From: Rhizobacter sp.
GTDB taxonomy: Bacteria > Pseudomonadota > Gammaproteobacteria > Burkholderiales > Burkholderiaceae_C
Direction of reading: 5' to 3'
DNA length: 36,548 bases
Assembly: GCA_017986065.1 (NCBI GenBank)
Contig: JAGNWJ010000006.1
Span: 14,259 to 50,806 of the forward strand
The position numbers and the translations under genes are program-made. This document shows, piece by piece, positions 17,015 through 28,046 of this stretch; positions within the stretch are counted from its first letter, which is position 1; each line of letters opens with the position of its first letter. A model generated the notes under the pieces. The model ran no database searches and was not told the DNA's origin. It saw only the letters and a list, made by a program, of their open reading frames with translations.

Positions 17015-19235
17015 TGGCTGCCTTGGCGGGTCCCTTGCGCGCCGGCGTCTTGGCGGCACGCCCTGGATTTACCCGGGTCCCCGATGCGCTGTACCCCTTG
17101 CGTTTTCCAGCAGCCTTGACCGCGCGATCCGTCTCCTTGACGCTGGCCAGTTCGGCCACTGCACTGGCATTGCGATCGGCGCCCCGCTCTTTACGGGCGC
17201 GAGCCATCGCGGCATCTTCCTCGCCATCTCGCACCATGCGGAAATCGATCTTGCGGCCGTCGAGATCGACTCGGCTGACCTGAACCCTGACACGCGAACC
17301 GACGGCATAACGCACCCCGGTGCGCTCGCCACGCAGTTCCTGCTTGACCTCGTCGAAGCGGAAATACTCGCCACCGAGCTCAGTGATGTGCACCAAACCT
17401 TCCACGTACAACCCGTCAAGCTGCACGAAGAGCCCGAAACTCGTCGCCGCGCTGACGCGACCGCTGTATTCCTCGCCGAGATGCTCGCGCATGTAGCGGC
17501 ACTTCAGCCAGGCTTCCACGTCACGTGAGGCTTCATCGGCTCGACGTTCGTTGGCACTGCAGTGCGCGCCCGCAATTTCCCATACCTCGCCTTCGGCCGT
17601 CAGAGTCACGGCCTTGGCTGTCTTGGCTTGCTTGGACGGTTTCGAAAGGCTGCGCGCCAGCGGCATTGATTCGACCATGCCCTTGCTGAGCAGGTAGCGT
17701 TTGCCGCCGAGGATGGACTTGATGACCCGGTGCACCAGCAAGTCGGGATAGCGGCGGATCGGGCTGGTGAAGTGCGCGTAAGCGTCGTAAGCCAGACCGA
17801 AGTGTCCGCTGTTGCTGGCGGTGTAAACGGCCTGCTGCATCGAGCGCAGCAGCATCGAATGGATCTGCTCGGCATCGATGCGATCCTTGGTAGCCGCCGC
17901 GATCTGCTGATACTCGCGCGGGTGCGGATCGTCCCCGATCGACAAGCCGAGACCGAGTGCCTTCAGGTAGTTCTGCAGCAGCGTCTTCTTCTCGGGTGTC
18001 GGTCCTTCGTGCACACGGTACAGCGAAGGATGCTTCGAGCCGGAGATGAAGTCGGCAGCGCAGACGTTGGCAGCCAGCATCGACTCCTCGATCAGCTTGT
18101 GCGCTTCGTTGCGGGTCCGAGGGATGATCTTCTCGATGCGGCCGTTCTCGTCGCAGACGATCTGCGTCTCGGTGGTCTCGAAGTCGATTGCGCCGCGCTT
18201 GCCGCGTTCCTTGACCAGCGCGCGGTAGACCTCGTTGAGGTTCAGCAGATCATCGACCAGATCCTTGCGCCGCGTGGCCTCGGGCCCGCGTGTGTTGCCA
18301 AGAATGGCAGCCACCTCGTTGTAGGTGAACCGCGCGTGCGAGTTGATGATGGCCGGAAAGAACTGGTACGCGTAGATCTCTCCAGTGGCGGTGATGAGCA
18401 TGTCGCAGACCATCGCCAGCCGGTCTTCATTCGGGTTCAGAGAACACAGACCGTTGGACAGCTTCTCGGGCAGCATGGGAATCACGCGGCGCGGGAAATA
18501 AACAGAAGTCGCGCGCTCGTAGGCATCGTTGTCGAGTGCCTCGCCGGGTTTCACGTAGTGGCTCACGTCCGCGATCGCGACGACGAGGCGCCAGCCTTTC
18601 GCACGGCCGACCTTGGCAGGTTCGCAGTACACCGCGTCGTCGAAGTCGCGCGCATCCTCGCCATCGATGGTGACCAGCGCGACGTCGGTCAGGTCGATGC
18701 GACCCTTGCGATCGATCGCGCGAATCCTGTCTGGCAGTCCGGCAGCCTGCGCCAGCGCTTCGGGCGAAAAGCGATGTGGCACCTCGTATTTGCGCACCGC
18801 GATCTCGATTTCCATCCCGGGATCGTCGATCTCGCCGAGCACCTCGGTGACGCGACCAACAGGCTGGGAGAACATCGAAGGAGGCTCCGTCAACTCGATC
18901 GCGACGACTTGCCCTGCCGTGGCGTTGGCCACCGCATTCTTCGGGATCAGGATGTCCTGTCCATAGCGCTTGTCTTCAGGTGCGACCAGCCAGACGCCGC
19001 TTTCATGAAGCAGACGGCCGATGATCGGCGCCTTCTTGCGCTCGATGATCTCGAGCACACGACCTTCGGGTCGGCCCTTGCGGTCGAAACGCACGATGCG
19101 CGCCTTGACGCGATCGCGATGCAGCACCGCACGCATTTCCTGCTGTGAAAGGTACAGATCGGGCTGGCGATCGTCGCGGATCACGAATCCGTGCCCGTCG
19201 CGATGCCCCTGCACAGTGCCGACGACCTCGCTCAT
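17004..19235 (-). CDS. rnr: Ribonuclease R (N-terminally short form)
   Basis: RNase R is a processive 3'-5' exoribonuclease that degrades structured RNA and tagged messages. The 743 residues contain cold-shock domains (from about residue 5), the RNB catalytic domain with TIDGEDARDFDDAV (189-202; metal-binding Asp cluster 191, 197, 199, 200), and a C-terminal S1 domain (YSGRVSAATSFGLFVQLDGL). A Lys/Ala-rich tail ends GPAKAAKRR. The protein starts where E. coli RNase R is already about 80 residues in, so the N-terminal helix-turn-helix region is absent. The ATG has GGAG eight bases upstream, and the upstream DNA is AT-rich promoter and tRNA sequence with no continuing frame. Confidence 0.96.
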   Translation of the reverse strand: MSEVVGTVQGHRDGHGFVIRDDRQPDLYLSQQEMRAVLHRDRVKARIVRFDRKGRPEGRVLEIIERKKAPIIGRLLHESGVWLVAPEDKRYGQDILIPKNAVANATAGQVVAIELTEPPSMFSQPVGRVTEVLGEIDDPGMEIEIAVRKYEVPHRFSPEALAQAAGLPDRIRAIDRKGRIDLTDVALVTIDGEDARDFDDAVYCEPAKVGRAKGWRLVVAIADVSHYVKPGEALDNDAYERATSVYFPRRVIPMLPEKLSNGLCSLNPNEDRLAMVCDMLITATGEIYAYQFFPAIINSHARFTYNEVAAILGNTRGPEATRRKDLVDDLLNLNEVYRALVKERGKRGAIDFETTETQIVCDENGRIEKIIPRTRNEAHKLIEESMLAANVCAADFISGSKHPSLYRVHEGPTPEKKTLLQNYLKALGLGLSIGDDPHPREYQQIAAATKDRIDAEQIHSMLLRSMQQAVYTASNSGHFGLAYDAYAHFTSPIRRYPDLLVHRVIKSILGGKRYLLSKGMVESMPLARSLSKPSKQAKTAKAVTLTAEGEVWEIAGAHCSANERRADEASRDVEAWLKCRYMREHLGEEYSGRVSAATSFGLFVQLDGLYVEGLVHITELGGEYFRFDEVKQELRGERTGVRYAVGSRVRVQVSRVDLDGRKIDFRMVRDGEEDAAMARARKERGADRNASAVAELASVKETDRAVKAAGKRKGYSASGTRVNPGRAAKTPARKGPAKAAKRR

Positions 19236-19262
19236 GAGGTCGGCTCCAATGGAGGGCGAGGC

Positions 19263-19291
19263 TTGGTTTATTGTTTTATCGATGATATGAT
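19263..19291 (+). promoter_or_regulatory. Sigma-70-type promoter of the tRNA-Leu gene
   Basis: A -35 element TTGGTT (19263-19268) and a -10 element TATGAT (19286-19291) are separated by exactly 17 bases in an unusually AT-rich patch. The predicted start near 19298 lies about ten bases before the mature tRNA 5' end, leaving a short leader for RNase P to remove. Confidence 0.75.
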
Positions 19292-19307
19292 CTCAGGCTT
19301 CCTGAAT

Positions 19308-19392
<85 letters not shown>

Positions 19393-19400
19393 AATATAAC

Positions 19401-19430
19401 GAAGCCAGCTCACGCTGGCTTCTTTGTTTT
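19401..19430 (+). terminator. Intrinsic terminator of tRNA-Leu
   Basis: A 9-bp perfect stem GAAGCCAGC (19401-19409) / GCTGGCTTC (19414-19422) with a TCAC loop is followed by TTTGTTTT (19423-19430). It begins 8 bases after the tRNA CCA end. Confidence 0.9.
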
Positions 19431-19487
19431 GGGGCGGCGATACACGCCGCGATAGGGTTGAAAAGACGATGACGCGCAGGGGCCGAA

Positions 19488-19499
19488 GTTCGATCGAAC
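19488..19499. repeat. 12-bp perfect palindrome just past the phosphoribosyltransferase stop
   Basis: GTTCGATCGAAC is perfectly self-complementary and is flanked by GCCG (19482-19485) and CGGC (19500-19503), allowing a longer imperfect hairpin. It sits 6 bases downstream of the minus-strand stop codon. There is no T run, so it could be a Rho-assisted 3'-end stabiliser or simply chance. The rest of 19431-19487 holds a 6-bp GCGGCG/CGCCGC inverted repeat and nothing else recognisable. Confidence 0.35.
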
Positions 19500-19505
19500 C
19501 GGCAC

Positions 19506-20027
19506 TCAAATCGCGAACTTCTTCGCGAGCACGTCCGGGCGCATGCCGTCGTACTCTTCGAAGGGCTGGTGAATCCAGGGGCTCGTCGGCAGCAGCTCGA
19601 CGTGATAGTCGGGCACATAGGACGAGACACCCTTGGTCCAGATGACTGCCGAGCGGAGTTCGCTGATGGATGGCATGCCGCGCAGTCGCTCAACCACCGC
19701 GCGCAAGGTCACGCCGGTGTCTGCCAGATCATCTACAAGAAGCACCCGGCCGCCGAGTTCGCCCTGCGGTAGCGTGATGTAGGTTGCCATGTCAAGGCGA
19801 CCCTGCAGAGTTCCCCCACTCGCACGGTAAGAACTGGTAGCCATGATGCCCAGCGGCTTGTCAAAGACGCGCGAAAGTACATCACCCGGCCGCATGCCCC
19901 CGCGAGCAAGGCAGAGGATCTGATCGAACTCCCAGCCCGACGCATGGATCTTCAGTGCCAGCCTCTCGATGAGCATGTGGTACTCGCCCCAGGACACATA
20001 AAGGTCCTTGCCATCGTCGGTCAACAT
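19506..20027 (-). CDS. Purine-type phosphoribosyltransferase
   Basis: This 173-residue type I phosphoribosyltransferase carries the PRPP-binding motif VLLVDDLADTG at residues 95-105 and the ARGGMRPGDVLSR segment (41-53). The family transfers phosphoribose from PRPP to a purine base (hypoxanthine, guanine or xanthine); exact base specificity cannot be read from the sequence. Its location directly after purA, separated by 37 bases, supports a purine salvage role. The ATG at 20027 is chosen because AGGAG lies five bases upstream; the frame is open further 5' but overlaps purA. It is the last gene of the block before the tRNA. Confidence 0.9.
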   Translation of the reverse strand: MLTDDGKDLYVSWGEYHMLIERLALKIHASGWEFDQILCLARGGMRPGDVLSRVFDKPLGIMATSSYRASGGTLQGRLDMATYITLPQGELGGRVLLVDDLADTGVTLRAVVERLRGMPSISELRSAVIWTKGVSSYVPDYHVELLPTSPWIHQPFEEYDGMRPDVLAKKFAI

Positions 20028-20064
20028 GCAGGCTCCTGGCGGCAACGGGTTACGTGATTCAGGG

Positions 20065-22624
<2,560 letters not shown>

Positions 22625-22633
22625 GAAAAACCA

Positions 22634-22664
22634 CCCGCCTGTTAAAACGAGGATTGTAGGCGGG
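22634..22664 (-). promoter_or_regulatory. Inverted repeat overlapping a -10-like box upstream of hisZ
   Basis: CCCGCCT (22634-22640) and AGGCGGG (22658-22664) form a 7-bp inverted repeat with a 17-base spacer. The minus strand reads TACAAT at 22653-22658, a good -10 hexamer at the edge of one arm, but no matching -35 is present (CGGCTC at 17 bases). A separate 12-bp palindrome CGAGCCGGCTCG lies at 22675-22686. A promoter for hisZ-purA within the longer operon, possibly with an operator, is plausible but unproven. Confidence 0.35.
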
Positions 22665-22705
22665 CTGCGCTGCTCGAGCCGGCTCGCGGGCGCAGCGGAC
22701 GCCGA

Positions 22706-22912
22706 TCAGCCCAGTGAAAAAACCAGGATCGCACAACCCACCAACATCGAGGTGAGCCCGAGAAATCGAAGCTGACCATCAGAGAGCTTGGCGGCTCGCT
22801 CGAACACTGCGCGCCAGCGCTCCGGGCTCATGAACGGCAGCAAGCCTTCAAGCACGAGCATCAGGCCGCCTGCAATCAGCAGCAGGCTCCAGAAATCGAT
22901 CGGCCCGATCAC
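22706..22912 (-). CDS. DUF2065 small membrane protein (YjeT type)
   Basis: The 68-residue protein has two hydrophobic membrane segments (about residues 6-26 and 49-66) separated by a charged stretch with SPERWRAVFERAAKLSDGQLR. This pattern and its position right behind hflC match the DUF2065/YjeT family, whose function is unknown. It uses a GTG start that overlaps the hflC stop by 4 bases, so it is translationally coupled to hflC and may act with the HflKC complex; that last point is inference. Confidence 0.9.
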   Translation of the reverse strand: MIGPIDFWSLLLIAGGLMLVLEGLLPFMSPERWRAVFERAAKLSDGQLRFLGLTSMLVGCAILVFSLG

Positions 22913-23796
22913 TTTCCTGAAGGGTTGCCCCCGAAGTTGCCCCGCATCGCCTTGAAGAAGTCGCCCGACGGATCAAGCACCATCACGTCGGACTTGCTGC
23001 GGAAACTGGTGCGATAGGCTTCCAGGCTGCGATAGAACTGCGCGAATTGGGGATCGCGACCGAACGAATCTGCATACAACGTCGATGCACGGGCGTCACC
23101 CTCGCCCTTGACCTTCTGCGCGTCCCGATAGGCTTCGGCAACGATCACTTCTCGCTGGCGATCGGCATCCGCGCGGATCTTCTCGGCCTCCGCCGCCCCC
23201 GTGGAACGCAACTCGTTGGCCACGCGCTTGCGCTCCGATTCCATGCGCCGGTATACGGAGTCGGTGATGTTGGACGAGAAATCGACACGCTTGATTCGTA
23301 CGTCGACGATTTCGATTCCGAACGACTTCGCCTCGTCCGAGAGACGCGCGCGGACACCCTGCATGACACGATCACGATCCGTCGCAAGCATCGCCTGCAC
23401 GGTGCGCTTGGTCACCTCTTCGTTGAATGCCGCCTGCACGATCGGGCTCAGGCGACTCTCGACATTTCGCATGTCGACACCGTTGTTGCGGATGAATTGA
23501 CGAGCATCCGTCACTCGCCACTTCACCAGCCAGTCGATGACGAGACTCTTCTTCTCGGCCGTGAAGATCGGGCGAGTCTCAGGACTGTCCAGGGTCTGCG
23601 TGCGCCTATCCAGAAACACCACGTTCTGGAACGGTGGCGGCATCTTGAACTTCAGACCTGGCTCGGTGACGACGGCCTTGATCTCACCCAGTGCGTAGAT
23701 GACCGCGAACTGACGCTGATCTACGATGAACAAAGTGGAAAAAGCGACCATCAAGGCGACCAACGCGCCGATGACATACATGCCTGTGCGATTCAT
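22909..23796 (-). CDS. hflC: Membrane protease modulator HflC
   Basis: HflC and HflK form a large SPFH-domain cage around the FtsH protease in the inner membrane and modulate its action on membrane proteins. The 295 residues begin with a membrane anchor (about 6-23, YVIGALVALMVAFSTLFIV), followed by the SPFH/band-7 domain with VDQRQFAVIYALGE and the helical ERKRVANELRSTGAAEAEKI region. The ATG at 23796 has GGAAG six bases upstream and lies 19 bases after the hflK stop; longer in-frame starts would lie inside hflK and are rejected. Confidence 0.96.
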   Translation of the reverse strand: MNRTGMYVIGALVALMVAFSTLFIVDQRQFAVIYALGEIKAVVTEPGLKFKMPPPFQNVVFLDRRTQTLDSPETRPIFTAEKKSLVIDWLVKWRVTDARQFIRNNGVDMRNVESRLSPIVQAAFNEEVTKRTVQAMLATDRDRVMQGVRARLSDEAKSFGIEIVDVRIKRVDFSSNITDSVYRRMESERKRVANELRSTGAAEAEKIRADADRQREVIVAEAYRDAQKVKGEGDARASTLYADSFGRDPQFAQFYRSLEAYRTSFRSKSDVMVLDPSGDFFKAMRGNFGGNPSGK

Positions 23797-23815
23797 GTGT
23801 TGCTTCCGTGAAGTT

Positions 23816-25075
23816 TCAGCGGCCGTCGCGATCGCGGCTGCGTTGGCCGTCACGCGAACGCACATCGAGCGTGCCGGGCGGCGCAGCAGCCGCGGCTGGC
23901 GTCGTTTCTGAGGGAAGCACCGCAGTCGCCGGAGAGGAGGCGGCACCAGCTTGCTGAATCAGCTTGTCGAGCGGCAGGTAAAGCAGGTTCGAATTGCTGC
24001 GGCTGTCGACCAGCACCTTGCTGACATTGGAGTAGACCTGCTGCATCGTGTCGATGTAGAGCCGATCACGTGTGACTGCAGGAGCTTTCTGGTATTCCAC
24101 CAGAACGCTGGCAAACCGCTGTGCATCGCCCTCAGCCTGCGCGACCACGCGTGACTTGTAGCCTTCCGCCTCTTCGCGAAGGCGAGCCGCGGTGCCCTGC
24201 GCCTTGGGGATCACATCGTTCGCGTAGGCCTGACCCTCGTTCTTGAGCCGTTCGCGGTCGGCACCGGCCTTGAACGCATCATCGAAGGCAGCCTGCACCT
24301 GCTCTGGAGCCTGTACGTTCTGGACGTTGACATTGACTACCAGAATGCCAGTGTTGAGGCGGTCGGCCTGTGTCTGGATCGACTTGACCAACTCGTTGGC
24401 GATTGCGTCACGCTGCTCGTACAGCACCGAATCCATCGTGCTCTTGCCGACGATCTCCCGCACCGCGGATTCAGCCGCCTGCACGACAGCGTCATCAGGG
24501 TTGCGGTTCTCGAACAGGTACGCACGCGAATCCTTCAGCCGGTACTGGACCGTGAATCGGATGTCGACGATGTTCTCGTCCTGGGTCAGCATCGAAGAAT
24601 CGCGCAATCCCGTGGACTGCACGACGCCGCTTCGACCAACTTCTATCGAGCGCAACTGGGTGACCGGCACCGTTTCGTGCGCCTGGAACGGATAAGGCAT
24701 GCGCCACTGGAATCCCGCATCGGAGGTGTGGCTGTACTTGCCGAATGAGGTGACCACAGCCTGCTGTCCCTCCTGCACGATGAAGAAGCCGCTGCCGAGC
24801 CAAAGCAGCGCTGCGACGCCGGCGATCAATCCGACACCAATGCCAGCGCTCTTCATGTCGGGCTGGAAGTTGCCTCCATCGCCGGGAGTCGGGGGACGGG
24901 TGCCACCACCCTTGCCACCGAACATGCCGGTCAACTTCTTGTTGAAATCGCGCCAGAGTTCGTCAAGGTCGGGAGGCCCTTCCCCCTTGTTCAGGAACGG
25001 GGCCGACAGGCGCTGCACCGCGGCATGGAACCGGGATGGGGGGCGAGCCGAGGCTTCTGATGAGCTGGTCTTCAT
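23816..25075 (-). CDS. hflK: Membrane protease modulator HflK
   Basis: HflK is the partner of HflC in the FtsH-modulating complex. The 419 residues have a Gly/Pro-rich cytoplasmic N-terminus (GPPDLDELWRDFNKKL then a GGKGGGTRPPTPGDGG stretch), one membrane segment at about 77-98, and the SPFH domain starting EGQQAVVTSFGKY. The helical tail reads LREEAEGYKSRVVAQAEGDA, with the NLLYLPLDKL segment near the end. A Pro/Ala-rich, then Arg/Asp-rich C-terminus ends the protein. Its ATG overlaps the hflX stop by 4 bases. Confidence 0.96.
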   Translation of the reverse strand: MKTSSSEASARPPSRFHAAVQRLSAPFLNKGEGPPDLDELWRDFNKKLTGMFGGKGGGTRPPTPGDGGNFQPDMKSAGIGVGLIAGVAALLWLGSGFFIVQEGQQAVVTSFGKYSHTSDAGFQWRMPYPFQAHETVPVTQLRSIEVGRSGVVQSTGLRDSSMLTQDENIVDIRFTVQYRLKDSRAYLFENRNPDDAVVQAAESAVREIVGKSTMDSVLYEQRDAIANELVKSIQTQADRLNTGILVVNVNVQNVQAPEQVQAAFDDAFKAGADRERLKNEGQAYANDVIPKAQGTAARLREEAEGYKSRVVAQAEGDAQRFASVLVEYQKAPAVTRDRLYIDTMQQVYSNVSKVLVDSRSNSNLLYLPLDKLIQQAGAASSPATAVLPSETTPAAAAAPPGTLDVRSRDGQRSRDRDGR

Positions 25076-26322
25076 GCGAGGAGGGGGAGAGTTCCAGTGG
25101 ATTCAGGGAGACGCCGAACGTCCATATCGTCGCATTCCGGCGGCGAAATCTGGGGGCCGACTTCAGGTTTCGATTCAGCGACAGCCGGTGGACGCAACGC
25201 CGCAGCGGCGATAAGGCGACGCAACGCGTCTATTCCCAGACCGTGCGCTGCACTAGTGAACACTCGGGGCACCTGCCTGCCATCGTCGAGGAGGATCTCG
25301 TCGACCGGCAAAAGTGGTGTCTGGTGCTGCTCGAGCAGGTCAACCTTGTTGAACACCAGGATCTGCGGGACGTCTGAGGCACCGATGCTGGCCAGCACGC
25401 GCTGCACCTCGGCCCTCTGTTCATCGCGATTCGGACTGGCAGCGTCGATCACGTGCAGAAGCAGATCAGCCTGGGCTGCCTCCTGCAAGGTGGCTTCGAA
25501 GGCCTCGACCAGCTTGTGTGGGAGATCCCTGATGAAGCCCACAGTATCCGACAACGACACGTTGCGACCGGCCTCCTCCAGGTAGAGCTGTCGGGTGGTC
25601 GTATCCAGTGTCGCGAACAACTGGTCGGCGGCATAGGCTCGCGCCTTGACCAGCGCATTGAACAGCGTGGACTTGCCAGCGTTCGTATAGCCGACCAGAG
25701 ACACGCGAAAAGTCTCGCTTCGCTCTCGCGACCGACGTTGCGTGTTGCGCTGCCTCTTGACCTTCTCCAGACGTTCCTTCACCGACTTGATGCGCTCACC
25801 GATCATCCTTCGATCGAGCTCGATCTGTGCTTCGCCCGGACCACCCCGATTGCCGATGCCGCCGCGCTGCCGCTCCAGGTGACTCCATCGACGCACCAGC
25901 CTGGTGGAAAGGTACTGCAGACGAGCGAGTTCGACCTGCAACTTGCCTTCATGGCTCTGGGCGCGGTCCGCGAAGATTTCGAGAATGAGCATCGTCCGGT
26001 CGGCCACCGCGACACCCATGTGACGCTCCAGGTTGCGCTGCTGGGCCGCACCGAGTGCCTGATCGAACAGCACGACCTCGGCCTGATGAAGGGCAACCAA
26101 CACCTTGATTTCATCGGCCTTGCCTGTGCCGATGAACAGCGCAGGGTCGGGCGACTTGCGGCGAGCGATGACGCGGGCGACCGGCAGATCTCCAGCCGAC
26201 TCGGCCAGCAGGGCCAACTCGTCAAGGGTGTCGTCGAACTGCGGGCAGCGGCCTATGGCGACGCCCACCAGGATGGCGCGCGCCGGATTGAGCGACCCAG
26301 CAGGCGAGGAGTCCGGATTCAA
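25072..26322 (-). CDS. hflX: Ribosome-associated GTPase HflX
   Basis: HflX is a GTPase that splits stalled 70S ribosomes, notably under heat stress. The 416 residues show the N-terminal HflX domain, the glycine-rich linker RQRGGIGNRGGPGE (about 151-164), a coiled linker, and the G domain with G1 motif GYTNAGKST at 211-219, DTVGFIRDLP (G3) and NKVD (G4). No ATG is available near the expected N-terminus: translation most likely begins at the TTG at 26322, without an obvious ribosome binding site, so the exact start is uncertain. The hfq-hflX-hflK-hflC order is conserved in proteobacteria. Confidence 0.95.
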   Translation of the reverse strand: MNPDSSPAGSLNPARAILVGVAIGRCPQFDDTLDELALLAESAGDLPVARVIARRKSPDPALFIGTGKADEIKVLVALHQAEVVLFDQALGAAQQRNLERHMGVAVADRTMLILEIFADRAQSHEGKLQVELARLQYLSTRLVRRWSHLERQRGGIGNRGGPGEAQIELDRRMIGERIKSVKERLEKVKRQRNTQRRSRERSETFRVSLVGYTNAGKSTLFNALVKARAYAADQLFATLDTTTRQLYLEEAGRNVSLSDTVGFIRDLPHKLVEAFEATLQEAAQADLLLHVIDAASPNRDEQRAEVQRVLASIGASDVPQILVFNKVDLLEQHQTPLLPVDEILLDDGRQVPRVFTSAAHGLGIDALRRLIAAAALRPPAVAESKPEVGPQISPPECDDMDVRRLPESTGTLPLLA

Positions 26323-26359
26323 AATGGGAACGGGGTCCAGCCGCTGTCTGTCGACGTGT

Positions 26360-26602
26360 TCAAGTCGACTCGGGCGTTTCGGCAGCGTGGAAGTTCACTG
26401 CCCGACCAGGAACCACCGTCGAGATGGCGTGCTTGTAAACCATCTGGGTCACGGTGTTGCGCAACAGAACCACATACTGGTCGAATGACTCGATGTGCCC
26501 CTGCAATTTGATGCCGTTGACCAGGTAAATAGACACCGGAACGTGCTCCTTGCGAAGCAGGTTCAGAAACGGATCCTGCAAAAGCTGGCCTTTGTTGCTC
26601 AC
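26360..26602 (-). CDS. hfq: RNA chaperone Hfq
   Basis: Hfq is the hexameric Sm-like RNA chaperone that pairs small RNAs with messages. The 80 residues contain [10 protein letters not shown] (5-14) and the Sm2 motif [12 protein letters not shown] with the U-binding Lys-His. The C-terminal tail is short. The rim patch reads RKEH where E. coli has RRER. The start is GTG at 26602, supported by a strong GGAGG five bases upstream. The gap to der (26603-26683) holds no clear promoter, and hflX follows after 37 bases. Confidence 0.97.
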   Translation of the reverse strand: MSNKGQLLQDPFLNLLRKEHVPVSIYLVNGIKLQGHIESFDQYVVLLRNTVTQMVYKHAISTVVPGRAVNFHAAETPEST

Positions 26603-26683
26603 GATATCCTCCGTGTTGGTTGGCGTGCGAACAGAAACGTTAACACAGCGATTCGTGTCGATAACAGCCTAGGGCGATTGTCC

Positions 26684-28015
26684 TCAGGCTTTTGCATCGA
26701 ACGGGTTCTTGCCGGAACGCATCTCTATGCGCAACGGCGTTCCGGTCAACTTGAAATGCTCGCGGATGCGGCCTTCCAGGAATCGCTTGTAAGCGTCGGT
26801 GACGTGTTCGAGCGAATTGCCGTGAACGACCACGATCGGCGGATTCATGCCTCCCTGATGCGCGTACCGCAGCTTGGGGCGGAACATGCCGGCCCGCTGT
26901 GGCGTCTGGTGCTCGACCGCCTCGAGCAGCAGACGCGTCAGCACCGGCGTGGGCATCTTGCGGGTCGCCGAAGCGTGGGCGTCGGCGATGGCTTTCCATA
27001 CCGGCCCCAGACCTTGGCGCTTGATGGCCGAGATGTTCATGACCGGTGCGAACTTCAAGAAGGCCAGACGCTGTTCGATCGACCGCTGCAGCAATTGCTT
27101 CTGGTAATCGTCGACCGCATCCCACTTGTTGACCGCGATGACCACCGCGCGACCACTCTCAAGGATGTAACCGGCAATGTGCGCATCCTGCTCGCTGACG
27201 CCCTGCGTCGCATCGAGCAGGAGCAGCACCACATTCGCATCGGCGATCGCCTGCAGGGTCTTGACCACAGAGAACTTCTCGATTGCCTCGAAGACCTTGC
27301 CCTTGCGGCGCAAGCCTGCCGTGTCGATCAACTCGAACTTCTGGCCATTGCGCTCGAATGGAACAGTGATCGCATCCCGGGTGGTACCCGGCATGTCGAA
27401 TGCCACCAGGCGCTCCTCACCCAGCCAGGTGTTGATGAGAGTCGACTTGCCTACGTTCGGGCGCCCGGCCACAGCCAATCGGATCGGTGCATCCTCTTGC
27501 GCCTCGGGCTCGTCCTCGACAAAGTCGAAACGTGCCAGGGCCGCCTCGGTCAGACTGCGAATGCCTTGACCGTGCGCCGACGAGATCGGGTGGGGCTCAC
27601 CCATGCCCAGTTCATAGAATTCGCCAAGAAGCGGCGAATCGACCATGCCTTCGGCCTTGTTCGCGGCCAGGACCACCGTCTTTCCGACGGTTCGCAAATA
27701 GCGCGCGATGTCGTGATCCTGGGCAGACAGGCCGGCACGGATATCCACAACGAAGACCACCGCATCCGCCTCGGCCACGGCCTGTCGCGTCTGCTTTGCC
27801 ATCTCCTTGACGATGCCGCTGTCGCTGGTCGGCTCGAAGCCACCGGTATCGACAACGATGAACTCACGGTCACCGATGCGCCCGTCACCGTAGTGGCGGT
27901 CGCGGGTCAGGCCGGCGTAATCCGCAACGATCGCGTCGCGGGTCTTGGTCATGCGGTTGAAGAGCGTCGATTTGCCGACGTTCGGCCGCCCGACGATGGC
28001 AATGACCGGCTTCAT
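26684..28015 (-). CDS. der: Tandem-domain ribosome assembly GTPase Der (EngA)
   Basis: Der is an essential GTPase for 50S subunit assembly. The 443 residues contain two consecutive G domains, each with GRPNVGKST (about 9-17 and 184-192), and a C-terminal KH-like domain from about residue 350 ([20 protein letters not shown] region). NKAEG in the first and NKWD in the second domain are the G4 motifs. The ATG at 28015 is chosen; an in-frame GTG two codons upstream (28021) is possible. Genes bamB-der-hfq lie close together, as in many proteobacteria. Confidence 0.97.
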   Translation of the reverse strand: MKPVIAIVGRPNVGKSTLFNRMTKTRDAIVADYAGLTRDRHYGDGRIGDREFIVVDTGGFEPTSDSGIVKEMAKQTRQAVAEADAVVFVVDIRAGLSAQDHDIARYLRTVGKTVVLAANKAEGMVDSPLLGEFYELGMGEPHPISSAHGQGIRSLTEAALARFDFVEDEPEAQEDAPIRLAVAGRPNVGKSTLINTWLGEERLVAFDMPGTTRDAITVPFERNGQKFELIDTAGLRRKGKVFEAIEKFSVVKTLQAIADANVVLLLLDATQGVSEQDAHIAGYILESGRAVVIAVNKWDAVDDYQKQLLQRSIEQRLAFLKFAPVMNISAIKRQGLGPVWKAIADAHASATRKMPTPVLTRLLLEAVEHQTPQRAGMFRPKLRYAHQGGMNPPIVVVHGNSLEHVTDAYKRFLEGRIREHFKLTGTPLRIEMRSGKNPFDAKA

Positions 28016-28046
28016 GGACACCGACAGACGTTATGGACCGCCTGCG

